Source: Coriaria nepalensis (lineage: Eukaryota; Streptophyta; Magnoliopsida; Cucurbitales; Coriariaceae). From it: a stretch of DNA of 64,000 nt. The position numbers and the translations under genes were made by a program. The notes below the pieces were generated by a model. That model worked only from the letters and a program-made list of their open reading frames with translations. It was not told where the DNA came from and did not search any database. The stretch covers positions 9,390,501-9,454,500 of the forward strand of contig CP114492.1 of assembly GCA_027186245.1 (NCBI GenBank). Direction: 5' to 3'. How positions within the stretch are numbered: position 1 is the first letter of the stretch; the number at the start of each line of letters is the position of its first letter. Shown here in pieces: positions 53,820 to 64,000 of the stretch.

Positions 53820-54499
53820 TGCTTTGACGCCTTATTAGCCTCATTTCTTCCCAACCCTGCATTACAATTTGTGACTGTTTCCCGAGGAGCCAAATCACAC
53901 TTGGAATTGGAACTCTGTAAATTAAGAAGGTTATATAGAATATATTATGTTGGAAGGCTGTTAATATTATTTTTGTTTTTACTTATTTTTGGTTCCCCCC
54001 ATTGTTGGAAGGTTATTATAATTGAACATGTCTGTACATTGATATCTCTTCCAAAAGAAAATTTTACTAAGCTGACCGGCCCTTCCTTGTTGCCATCAAT
54101 TCATGATCCGATACCATCGATTTGTGGTGGACTAAGTTTAGTCCATCGGTAAGAGTGTGTCACATTGTTTGTGTCGGAAGGCAAAGTTAACCCAATGTTA
54201 GGTTACCGTACCATTCCATGCACTAAATCTTCACCTTACTTGCACCTTCAAAACATAAACTACGTGAACACAACTTGCTTCTTAACTAACAATCATCAAA
54301 TTCATATTACAATTGCACACGCATTAAGGTCTTCAATCCTACTTTCTTACGTCACAATGCAACTCACTATATATATTATGACCAATCTTCCCCATTTATA
54401 CTCGTTCCAAAGCTAAAAAGCTATTCATTCTCTCATCTGGGTCTCTCATTTTCAGGCAAATAGGACAAAGAAACAAAAAAAAAAAAAAAAAGGAGAGAC
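53820..54499. other. Spacer, 3' UTR of MTN and promoter of the polyketide synthase
   Basis: The nucleosidase 3' UTR probably reaches about 54000. The promoter on the right has a TATA box (CTATATATATT near 54368) about 130 bp before the ATG and an A-rich leader (A15 at about 54474-54491). Confidence 0.55.
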
Positions 54500-55746
54500 A
54501 TGGGAATCAACACAAACAAGACAAGTTCCAACAAAGCAACAATCCTTGCTCTAGGCAAAGCCTTCCCTCACCAGCTCGTCATGCAAGACTACCTCGTCGA
54601 TGGCTACTTCAAAGACACCAACTGCGACGATCCCGACCTCAAGATGAAACTCGCTCGGCTCTGTAATTCTTTTATCTCTTTCTGAACTCCTCTTCTATTC
54701 ATTCTCTTTTTATCTTCTTTTTTAGTTTTTTTTAATGAAAACATTGAACAGGCAAGACAACAACAGTGAAGACAAGATACGTAGTGATGTCGGAAGAGAT
54801 TCTAAAGAAGTATCCAGAGCTTGCACTCGAAGGCAGACCAACTGTGAAGCAACGCCTAGACATTTGCAATGATGCAGTCACTAAGATGGCAGTTGAGGCT
54901 TCACAGGCCTGCATCAAGAACTGGGGCCGCCCCATTTCCGGCATAACCCATCTAGTCTACGTCTCATCAAGTGAAGTCAGACTACCAGGTGGTGATCTCT
55001 TCCTAGCGCAAGGACTTGGACTCAACCCACAAACACAACGGATCTTGCTCAACTTCATGGGATGTTCTGGAGGTGTAGCTGGCCTTCGTGTGGCAAAAGA
55101 CATAGCCGAAAACAACCCAGGAAGTAGGGTCTTACTTGCCACTTCTGAGACAACTATAATTGGATACAAACCGCCTAGTGCAAACCGGCCTTATGATTTG
55201 GTCGGGGTGGCTCTTTTCGGTGATGGGGCTGGGGCCATGATAGTTGGGTCGGGCCCTTTTGATCAAATTGAGAGGCCTCTTTTTGAGCTTCATACAGCGA
55301 TCCAGCAGTTTCTGCCCAACACAGAGAAGACTATTGATGGGAGGTTGACCGAAGAAGGGATTAGCTTCAAGCTAGACAGAGATCTTCCTCAGATTATAGA
55401 AGATAATGTTGAGAAATTCTGTGAGAAGTTGATTCAAACTGTTGGGTTTGATGAGAAGAAGTACAATGAGATGTTTTGGGCTGTTCATCCTGGTGGGCCT
55501 GCGATTCTGAACAGGTTGGAGAAGAGGCTTGAGCTGTCTCCTGAGAAATTGAATGCAAGTAGAAGGGCTTTGATGGATTATGGGAATGCTAGTAGTAACA
55601 CAATAGTCTATGTGTTGGAGTATATGATTGAAGAAAGCTTGAAGCTGAAGAAGGTAGAAGAAGAAGAGGACAATTGGGGATTGATTTTGGCTTTTGGGCC
55701 TGGAGTCACATTTGAGGGAATGCTGGCTAGGAATCTTTCTGTCTGA
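54500..55746 (+). CDS. LAP5: Type III polyketide synthase, LAP5/PKS-B type
   Basis: Anther-type polyketide synthase that condenses medium/long-chain fatty acyl-CoA with malonyl-CoA to alkylpyrones for sporopollenin in pollen walls, acting in the tapetum ER. Two exons (54500-54662, 54752-55746) give 385 residues. The single intron splits a Cys codon (T/GC) at the conserved chalcone-synthase intron position. The catalytic triad is visible: Cys159 (LLNFMGCSGGVAGL), His300 (MFWAVHPGGPAILNR) and Asn333 (DYGNASSNTIVYVLEYM). The final GFGPG-type loop reads LAFGPGVTFEGML. Position after MTN and before neutral invertase matches At4g34850. Tapetal expression is inferred from the family. Confidence 0.94.
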
Positions 55747-56038
55747 GAGGAAAAGATTCTCCATTTTTAAGAATACTCTCTGTATTGTTGTTTCCCATCT
55801 TCTTTAATTATGTTGTAATTGCTAAAACTGGAAATCTAATCCAAGATGAAAGCATTTTGATTTAGAATAAAAAGTGCCCAACTTTTTACAGACACAAAAA
55901 CCCACTTGATCTTTCTTTCCTATTCATTCATCTCCAATAAAAGGGCACATAAAAGAGTATGCCAAATTGTCTAAATTTGAAGTTAAATTTCTAATTGGTA
56001 TGTGCCCTTGAGAAAAACAGTACGTGAGAGGTCAGTCT
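55747..56038. other. Short convergent spacer
   Basis: Less than 300 bp separate the stop codons of the polyketide synthase (+) and the ERD2-related gene (-), so their 3' UTRs nearly meet or overlap. An AATAAA at about 55866 would serve the plus gene. Confidence 0.5.
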
Positions 56039-58294
56039 TCACACCACACCGGAGGGAAGGCGGAGGACCAACTGGCCTCCGAAAACACTGTAAAAAGAAG
56101 AAAAACGATGAGATGCGAGGCTTGAGGTTAAGAATTTTCTTGATAAAGAAAATTGAAGGGAGTAATAATAATCTTCTGCTAACCTTTTCACATAATAGTA
56201 ACAGAAGTCGGCTAAGATAAACGTCTGGACGATTTCCGAGATAAGAACCATAGAAGGCCATAGTCCATAGCCAAGTGCGACCAGTAAGTGTCCACGGCTA
56301 TCTAAAACCTGTTGAAAGTAATAAAGTGAATACGCAGATGTTTAAGACGGATAAGAAAAATATCGTCAGCTAGACAATAGCCTATACATGTATTTGCAAA
56401 CTTAGAGATGAATGAAACTTGTTGGACTGGAAATTCAAAAGCTAGGGAGATCAAACCTGGAGAACCCAATGGGCACAGCTTAGGAACCTTGCAACGCCCA
56501 ATGCAAAGACATAATGGGCAGTGAAAGGCTCCACAATCTGAAAGAAAAGAAAAACAAAAATTACTAATAGTCTGTCCAATGCAGCATATTAGACTGAAGG
56601 AAAATTCTTACATAGAGGTGTTATTTATACCTTGGTGTTCTGCATGACCCGCAACTGGGGTAGTACTGAAACTGCTTCCAGATATACACAGAATGCCCAG
56701 AAAATCCTGTTTACTATGTTATGTGAAGTTGAGGGATGTATTAACAAAGCTAATATAGCACAGGGTCCAATCTGCATTCAGAAGAAAGAAACAAAATTAT
56801 CATTTTTTTTGTTTTCTTTCCATAGAGAGACAGCCAAAGAGAACTTTTAGAAGGCCGGTTACTACCCCAAGAAAAGGGAAACGATAACTTTTTTAGTTTC
56901 TTCCAAAGTAAGGACCACCGTAGAAATTACTTTTCATAGATTTACTATTTCTAGAACTGCCCGGGATCATGTTAGCAGCTGTGTTCTTCTTGAAATAAAA
57001 TCTATAGAAAGAGGCATCTAAATGAGAGAGAGCTCACCACATAATATAGTGCAAAATTGTCCTTATCCTCCATGTAACTAGACCTTAGTTTGAAACGGAT
57101 CATATAAATAACCCACAAGGTAGTGCCAAAAGTAGCTAAATCTAGTATGGTGTGTATATCATATTCCATCACAAAACTACAATACAGCCTAACGGCTAAG
57201 AAGATAGCTGTTAGCTCCTGAGATTTGAGTGATATTCCTGCAAATCATACAAAGAAAATTGAGAAACAATGACATGGAAGAGTATTCGTAACTGAGAAAC
57301 TCCAAAACCAAAATATTATTAGAACCCATTAATATTAAGCTAAACAGTGCTAGCTAGAAGCATAAAAGAAACAAATAAAACGTTAAGGGATGCTAAGTTC
57401 TTAGATATATAAACACAAATAAAACGTTAAATTTTTCTTGAGCAAACTAGAAAGAGGTATGAAGTAATACTAACAGAAGATGTAAAAGATAATTACCAAA
57501 GAAAGATCAAGTTCAATCCAGTAACAACATAGATCTTTTAGAATTTCAATATTAGAACACAAAGATACTAGTCCTGTGAAAGTAACAATATCCGGATCTG
57601 CCCAATCAGAGTTCCCATTGACATTTTTAACAGTGAAACACAAAAGAAAACCCTCCTGGAAGAAAGGTAATTAGCTAATCCTTCAGTTCAGTATTTTAGA
57701 TATGAGAAAAGAATTATCATACATCCAGTACCATTCCTAAATCCCCAATTTGATTAAACATCTCGTAGTCATCTCAGCTTACCAATCAGATTAGGAAGGA
57801 CTAGATGAAAACTCAACAGCGACGTATCTAGCAACCCAAAATTCTTCAACCTCAAAAAGACTTCATTTTTCCCTTTAAACAATTGACTAAATTCCATGGT
57901 TGATCAAAAGCCTAGATAAGAGCGAGGGGAAAGTAAGATTCTTCAATCTAATCAAAACCTGGCTACAGAGCTAACAATCTTGACCACACTAATCAATTAA
58001 AAAAAAAAAGTTCATTTCTTGGGTACTGAAATAAAAGAAAGCCCTAGAATTTTCGAATGCTTGTCATTTACCAGTACAAGTCCTCTCCTTCATGAGCTTA
58101 TAGATGAGCACGGAGATTCCGATCGAATGCACAGCTTCAGCTGCCACAAAGAGATTATCATGGTCGTGAACGATGAATCGGAGCAGCACTAAAGCCGCCA
58201 TGCCTGACACGACGGCCAAGAAAGCCTTCACCTTCGGTGGCTGCCGCCGCACCCATGTCGTAACAGCGTGGATCGGGCTCTTTGGCGCCCTCAT
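56039..58294 (-). CDS. ERD2-related seven-helix membrane protein (ER lumen retaining receptor family)
   Basis: Member of the plant ERD2-related group, distinct from the shorter classical K/HDEL receptors. Six exons (58294-58072, 57237-57038, 56771-56631, 56537-56457, 56308-56184, 56087-56039) join in frame to 272 residues. It begins MRAPKSPIHAVTTWVRRQPP, the N-terminal extension of this group, then a first helix (KAFLAVVSGMAALVLLRF). SLKSQELTAIFLAVR, YMEDKDNFALYYV, YLEAVSVLPQLRVMQNTK and FILADFCYYYVKS follow the ERD2 pattern. It ends RLPSGVV. It probably resides in Golgi/ER membranes; whether it returns KDEL cargo is doubtful for this subgroup. From memory, At4g38790, next to MTN1, is the equivalent. 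Confidence 0.93.
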
Positions 58295-59117
58295 ATTACT
58301 TCTCTTCCCACTGAAAATTTTTCCCCTTCTCGCAGTTTCAATTTTCCGGGGAAAACTGTGTGTAAACACGAAGCTGTGGGATTTCTTTTTTGCCAGAAGT
58401 CAAGGCTTGATTCAAGAACATATATAATTTAGCTCAGCCGCCCAAAATTAGGGTTTAATTAGATCTTAATTTTGTAATCGTATCAAAAAATAAACTTTAC
58501 CAAAAATTAGTTTTTTATTAATAAATCCTGATATATTAATTAATAGCAACCCTCCACTCAATTTAGTCAACAGACTTATTACGCAATGAGATTCTCAATC
58601 ATGACTTTATCATGACTGTCGATAATGTGATCAAACCTGACATTAATCGGATTTCGAATTCCGGCGAGACCGTAAAAGTTCGGACCGATAGACCTGAGAT
58701 TGAATAAAATGCGAGACCTAGCTAGTAGAGTTAAGGGGGAAAAAAAAAACTTGTTTACCTCCTACCCTTTTTCAAGATATTTAGATAATATGTTAAAGTG
58801 ATGATGATTTAAATTGACTTTTATTCGATTCTAATTGCGAGTTTATCCGATCTGGACCGAATCCAAATTCATTTTGATCATCTTGCTATAAACTTCAATT
58901 TCCAACTAGAAATAAATTTGCTTTTGAGAATAATTTTGTTTTTTTCTTTTTTGTGAATTTTTTATAGATAGAATTCTAAATCCTGCAGAACAAATAAATG
59001 GGGAGAAGGGCCTTAACTCTTAGATCAAGGCAACAGGCTTAACCGTCTTTCTATTGCCATGAACAGGCTAAGGTAAAGAGGGTAAGTAATGGATAAAAGA
59101 AAAGAGGAGGCATTTAA
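58295..59117. other. Spacer: ERD2-related promoter and invertase 3' UTR
   Basis: The ERD2-related promoter and leader lie on the left (58295-58450). AT-rich DNA follows with no gene, and the invertase 3' UTR ends somewhere below 59117. Confidence 0.5.
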
Positions 59118-61334
59118 TTAAGAAGCCCATGAATTGGACCGTCTCATTACGGGCTTCATCTGCCTGTCTTCCTCGAGTGAGATCATACCGAGATGAGACG
59201 GGTCTTCCAGCATCATCTTTGCAACCAAGTAGCCAGCAATTGACCATGTCTGTAACTTCCTTGCCTGTTTCCCAACAAATCGTCCCTGTTTCCCGTCATA
59301 ATATTCCGGCCAGTTGTCTTTCTGCAACCTGCTCTCAGCTAGTTCTATAGCCCGTCTTGCAGTTTGAGGCCTTCCCGTCTTGATACTAGCCCCTGTTAGA
59401 AGCCATAAAAGCACTGCCAAAGAAAAAATTGCATAGAAGTTTAAATACTCAATTTCAATTTAAGCTTATATTGAGCCTAAAACATTAATTGAGATCTAAC
59501 CATAAATTTAAAATTCGGTTTCAGAAATCCAATCCTAAAACAGCTAAGACAAACTGGCTCTAATATGCTACTATAGTTACATAGTAGATATACCTGGCCA
59601 AGAACCTCCATTGTGGTAACTCCAACGGGTATTTTTGGGGTCACAGCCAGTCTCAATCCTCCATTCATGGCTTTCTATGGCAGGATAACAAACCTTAAGC
59701 GGCATTTCTCCGACTAACTCCTCCCATCTCGATTCAATAAGATCCATAATAGCAGTAGATTGCTCTGGAGTAGCCAATGAAGAAAGAATCGCAATGCAAT
59801 TACCTAAACAAAACCAACGGAAATCCATTCTTGCTGGACTAACATTCCCAATAAAGTAACCACCTCTAGTCGGCATGAAGTCGAAAACCCATTCGGGAAG
59901 AGAATCCGGAATTACATTAAACTTGTTTACTGCAGTGTGAGAATATTCCTCTGTTTTATACCGGTATATGTCGTTAAGATGCTTCAAGTCTAGCCAAAAG
60001 TAGCTTCTCATGTGAAAACTCAAGGCATGGAGCCTTTTCACTATCCTTTCCACAAACTCCTTCCCTTGGTCGTCTTGCTTGAGCAACACCATAGCACACC
60101 TCAATGCCATGAAGAATAGCGCCTGAATCTCAATCGGATATCCATAAACACCCTAACAGACAAAAACACAAAAATGAATAAGGAATTTGAAAGAGTAAAG
60201 AATGAACAAGCCCCTGATAATATTTTTCGGAAAAACTAACCATTCTACGATCAATCATACAGCACCCATCAGCACAGAGAAGGGTAGGGAAAGTGTCGAA
60301 CCCTTCAGAAAGGCATAGACTCAGTATAAGGCGCATGCCCTTCTGACATTCCGGAAGTTCTGCTAAGGAAGGGTCACCTGTTGACTTTGTGTAAGCACGG
60401 AGTAATATGATCCACCAAAATCCAGAATCGACAGGGGCCACTCTACCAATTGCACTCTCTCCAAAATCAGCCATTAAGGTCTCAGTGTTTCTGACTGGAT
60501 CATGGAGTACTTTGAAACTAGCCGGCATCACTCCTTCTCCGAGCTGAAACCGGTCTATCTTTTTCTCCCAAGATTGAAGGCGTAGCGTCTTTAATATAAA
60601 GTTCTTCACTATTTCTGGCTCCCCATTCATCAGAAACGCCAATGCACTTGGCACAAAATCTCTTACAAATACCTAGACATAAGGGAAAAAAATGTTAGGA
60701 TACATTCACACTCTAAATAGGCCCTTTCTAATTCTTACATGGGTGAAAAACTACCTTAATCTGACAAATGAAATTTTGTCACATACTATTCACTACTCTT
60801 TTTTATTCTTGCAGCAATACATGACAAATTTTCATTCATCGGACTATGGCAGTTGGTCTTTGGTAATGACTCATATTAGAATTTCTCAAAACTGAAATGG
60901 ATATGGAAAATAGTGTTTATGACCTGATCATAGTTAAGCTTTTCTTCGGAGGAAAAGTCCAAGGCAGCAATGGTTCCGACTGGTTGAGCACGGAAATGGA
61001 CCAAAGACCGCCTCAAGGATTCCCAAGCCTCGGCCACTATGGGATGTGGTTCAAACCCATTTTCGGACCTTGGAGTACTGAAACCGGACTTTCTTCTGGG
61101 CGATGGGGAATAGACGTAGTCAAGAGAGTCCATGGTTCGGGAAAAATTGTCATTTCGAGAGGTCGGGTTGTATGGGGATAACCCGATCGAGAGCTCGTCG
61201 CAGGATTTTTGTCTGTCTATGTTTAACGGCCTAGGCTTCTCTAATAGTCTTGAGATGTCACAATCTTCATCTATTGCCATTTCTACGTATTTTATGTTCC
61301 CATTCTGATTTGGGTCGCATGTGCTTACTGACAT
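59118..61334 (-). CDS. A/N-INVB: Alkaline/neutral invertase, cytosolic (GH100)
   Basis: Hydrolyses sucrose to glucose and fructose in the cytosol at neutral pH. Four exons (61334-60924, 60672-60241, 60152-59594, 59413-59118) join in frame to 565 residues, as in beta-clade neutral invertases. The ATG at 61334 gives [13 protein letters not shown]; an upstream TTG is not a start. The N-terminus is Ser/Arg-rich ([14 protein letters not shown]), with a 14-3-3-like region. The catalytic domain begins [19 protein letters not shown]. It includes [58 protein letters not shown] across the last intron, and WPEYYDG. It ends [12 protein letters not shown]. There is no transit peptide. Matches At4g34860 in place. 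Confidence 0.96.
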
Positions 61335-62194
61335 TTCCAAGGACTTATCTTTTTCTCTCTTAATTTAGTAAAGACAGAAGATGAACCCAAATGATGAGCT
61401 CAGTGCTCAAAACTCTGCAATTTCCAATCAGTGAAGAACAGAAAAATGAATATATCAGATTATGAAAATTACTTCAATAGAATCATTCCCCATTTGGTAC
61501 CAGGAAATTGAAAGTGAAATCCTGAAAATTACTGACTGAAACAAAAACACAAACATCTAATGGTCAAGTTAATCAGGTTCCCAAAACAAAGATATAACAC
61601 AGCAGGAAAACTAAGAATCAAATTTGGTTACAAGATATGAACACGGAAGTGTTGGGAACAGTTTCTGGAAAAAACATGCTCAGAAAATGGAATGCATCCC
61701 ATAATGTTAACTGGGATGAGAGAGAAAGGATCGGATTCGATCAGAGAAGAGGGTAAGTAATTTGGCAATCTAGATCTTAATAACAATCAAAAGAAAATCA
61801 TGCATGAATAAATTACAATGTTGATTCCACTGCAATCAATTGAGCTTAAACGTTTTTATCTGTTTTTATTTCTGTGTCCAACTAACCTTCAGTCTGAGAA
61901 TCTCTCCCGCAAGCCAACCTTTCAGCGATCAATCAATAAACAAAATAAACGGGACAAGCTCCATGCATGATGCAAGCGCAACTATATATATACAACAATA
62001 TAAAAATATAATATTTATTAAATATATAATATCTATAAATAAATAAAAAAAGCGGTGTTGTTTGGTAGTAATCAAGTGGGGGTGGGGGGGGGGGGGGTCA
62101 TTTGATTCCTGCTGAACCGGAAAAAACTCGGATTGGTTTAGCGTGACGGGCAGTACAGTGGTCCCGTGTTCACTCTTAAGCTAGAAATCAGGAT

Positions 62195-62204
62195 GCCACG
62201 TGGC
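62195..62204. promoter_or_regulatory. Palindromic G-box GCCACGTGGC
   Basis: A perfect 10-bp palindrome of the high-affinity bZIP/bHLH type between two divergent genes, about 860 bp from the invertase ATG and 820 bp from the membrane-protein ATG. Further ACGT motifs (CTTACGTGG near 62242, GCACGTGTAC near 62364) follow. Function is inferred from sequence only. Confidence 0.5.
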
Positions 62205-62920
62205 GTATTGACTGGAGGTTAGTGATGGAAATAGAAATGCTTACGTGGAGTGAATGATAAAAGGTCCGTTTTTGACAGTAGATACAGTGAACTATGGGCA
62301 TGGCTTGAGTTATTTATTTATTTAATCCCTTTTTGGTTGCAGAGAAAGAGGATGTTTGTTTGTGCACGTGTACGGTCATCAGGGCATGATGTTCGCTGGC
62401 AAAGTCTTAGTTACGGACTCGTTTTGGATTAATGTTCGGATCTTTTACTATGCTACGAAAATGGGCCCTACATCTGTGTCGAAGAAATAAAGAAACGGAA
62501 AGTGTGGGTCCACGGCCGCAGCTGGGCCCAGTGCTCATCTACTAGAAAACCGATGAATTCAACACTGTACCTTATAATAATTATAGATGTGTGTTTCGAA
62601 TCTGTAAGAAAATTACAACCCTACTACAGATTGAAGAGCTGACACAAAAATTCAAGCGGTACTGGATCAATGACTTACTGGACCATAGCCCATTCAAACA
62701 AAGGCCCAAAAATACTTGGATTGGTCCAGAATACATTGCAGCGGAGCCCATACAGATTCAAGTTTGTCGGTAACTTGCTCCTACAAGAGATGAGTGGTGT
62801 TTCACACTTTCACCAATTAACTTATGTTACAGATCCAGGACAGAATCAACGGTTGAGAAAAACCCCATCTCAACCTAAACCAACAGTCAACCGCACAGAT
62901 TAACACTCAAACTCTCTTTC

Positions 62921-62928
62921 TATAAATA
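62921..62928 (+). promoter_or_regulatory. TATA box of the small membrane protein gene
   Basis: TATAAATA lies 99 bp before the ATG at 63020, after a CT-rich stretch, at ordinary spacing for a plant core promoter. Confidence 0.65.
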
Positions 62929-63019
62929 CTTTGGACCTTCACCTTCTTCATTCTTGGTACATGGTAGATAATATACGAAAGACCAGCTCGCTGATCATTG
63001 TGATCAAGTGAAATAAAAG

Positions 63020-63418
63020 ATGACGTATTCCTATCAAGGAAGAAGAAGCAACTCCGTTTTGGACGCCTTCTCTCTCAACCCTCTACCATATCCAGTTCTG
63101 CTGTTTCTAGCAGTCATCTTCATATTCCTTGGATCTTCATGGTATTTTTCATACGAGGAGGCGGTGGAAAGTGCAGAAGAGCAATTCAACTGGCTGCTTT
63201 TGGCCACGCCTGTTTTGCTAATCCTACTTGTTCGTTGGTTGTCTTCTATAGAGAGTCTGGACGGGTATTTTCCCGGCATGTCGCCGTGGGACCGGTGCCA
63301 AAAAACACACTACGGGCCGTCTGAAGGAAGCTCGCCGTGGGGCGTCGCTGCTGTTATCGTGCTGCTGCTCGTCTTGGTTCAGTTTCATTCCATGTTCCGC
63401 GATAGTTGGGGTGCTTAG
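63020..63418 (+). CDS. Small three-helix membrane protein, function unknown
   Basis: Intronless, 132 residues, starting MTYSYQGRRSNSVLDAFSLN. Three hydrophobic segments are visible: about 23-42 (YPVLLFLAVIFIFLGSSWYF), about 58-75 (LLLATPVLLILLVRWL) and about 107-123 (WGVAAVIVLLLVLVQF). A conserved-looking loop between the last two contains SPWDRCQKTHYGPSEGSSPW. It ends FHSMFRDSWGA. I recognise it as one of the short, uncharacterised plant transmembrane proteins but cannot assign a role. GC content is higher than its flanks, and TATA box, leader and start context are all ordinary, so it is likely a real gene. Confidence 0.85.
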   Translation: MTYSYQGRRSNSVLDAFSLNPLPYPVLLFLAVIFIFLGSSWYFSYEEAVESAEEQFNWLLLATPVLLILLVRWLSSIESLDGYFPGMSPWDRCQKTHYGPSEGSSPWGVAAVIVLLLVLVQFHSMFRDSWGA

Positions 63419-64000
63419 TAATTTCATTCCATGTTCTGTGTTTTCTTTGTGATTGAAGTACTTTTTTTTTTCTTTTTCTGTGAAATTATATTAGTTTTGA
63501 TTTCTTACAAGTAAATAGTTTGTTGGTGTGCACAAGTTACGATCAACTTGATATTTTAGAGCAAAGTGGTCAGGTCTGTGTCATATTCAATCGAGAAAAG
63601 CAAAAGAAGAGGATGATATGTGGGCCCAGAGAGCAATAGAAAGATAAGAAAATGGCAAGGAATAGGATGAATGCACTGACAAACATGGCAAACACCATAA
63701 TGATGGATTGAACATCATTAATTAATCACCTAAATATTATTAATTAACATCTAAATATTAATTACAAATTAAATTAAATATTAATAAATATTTATATACT
63801 ATTAGAAATTATTAATTTGAAGATCGTCGGCATTTCCGGTTCATTCAATTTATCCTCACCCACCATCTCCCTATCTTGTGGGCCCAACGATAATGAAGCC
63901 CATACAAAACTATTACAACTTATTTATGTAACAAAAAAATGTGATACATTTTAATTAAGTCCCCGTACTACCTTTTTTTTATTATTATTTATATAATATT
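63419..64000. other. 3' flank of the membrane protein gene and AT-rich tail
   Basis: Probable 3' UTR to about 63540, then AT-rich DNA with repeated TAAATATTA-like motifs at 63728-63800. No gene is seen before the window ends. Confidence 0.5.

Larger units (their letters stand above)
61335..63019. other. Divergent intergenic region
   Basis: The left part (61335 to about 61950) is the invertase leader and promoter, likely with a 5' UTR intron. Next come an AT-rich stretch (61980-62050), a G14 run (62084-62097), several ACGT-core motifs (62195-62204, 62243, 62366) and the core promoter of the small membrane protein. No other gene is supported. Confidence 0.55.

Noticed and set aside
1..64000. 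tRNA, rRNA, CRISPR arrays and organellar DNA insertions
   Set aside because: I looked for tRNA-like A/B boxes, rRNA-like blocks, regularly spaced repeats and long organelle-like stretches and saw nothing I could support. Small tRNA or miRNA genes could be missed without a tool.

Overview
The window is nuclear DNA of a flowering plant, almost certainly a core eudicot. The genes have several short exons with GT-AG introns, the spacers are AT-rich and full of simple repeats, and the products are plant-specific (SAURs, BPC and bZIP factors, a sporopollenin-type polyketide synthase, a COBRA-like protein, a neutral invertase). No species can be named from the sequence alone.

Layout. 1-4.9 kb: probably the 5' leader of a gene leaving on the left, then a repeat-rich spacer. 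4.97-6.28 kb (-): V-ATPase subunit c. 6.8-10.5 kb (+): a broken and then an intact aldo-keto reductase of the sorbitol/mannose-6-phosphate reductase type. 12.6-13.6 kb (+): class II BASIC PENTACYSTEINE (GAGA-binding) factor. 17.4-19.65 kb (+): bZIP29-type factor. 20.6-23.7 kb (+): DUS3-type tRNA-dihydrouridine synthase. 24.4-26.2 kb (-): intronless plastid amidophosphoribosyltransferase. 27.7-43.4 kb: a SAUR cluster with nine recognisable loci. Six are intact (27.7, 30.7, 34.0, 37.4, 41.1 and 43.1 kb) and three are damaged (33.2, 36.1 and 38.5 kb). The cluster also holds duplicated promoter blocks and several solo LTRs. 44.6-48.9 kb (-): a CC-NBS-LRR relic split by a solo LTR and abutting a Ty3/gypsy pol relic. 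49.6-51.4 kb (+): COBRA-like GPI protein. 51.8-53.8 kb (+): methylthioadenosine nucleosidase. 54.5-55.7 kb (+): LAP5-type polyketide synthase. 56.0-58.3 kb (-): ERD2-related membrane protein. 59.1-61.3 kb (-): alkaline/neutral invertase. 63.0-63.4 kb (+): small unknown membrane protein.

The genes do not form an operon or single pathway. What holds them together is ancestry. From memory, the order interleaves two duplicated Arabidopsis chromosome 4 segments (about At4g34720-34860 and At4g38790-38920), so this species appears to keep genes that Arabidopsis split between its two copies. The fast-changing part is the SAUR/NLR interval (about 32-49 kb). It shows tandem duplication, a microhomology-type deletion, orphaned promoter blocks and LTR insertions with target-site duplications. 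Exon coordinates were derived by hand from GT/AG sites, reading frame and remembered family sequences. UTRs are mostly not defined.
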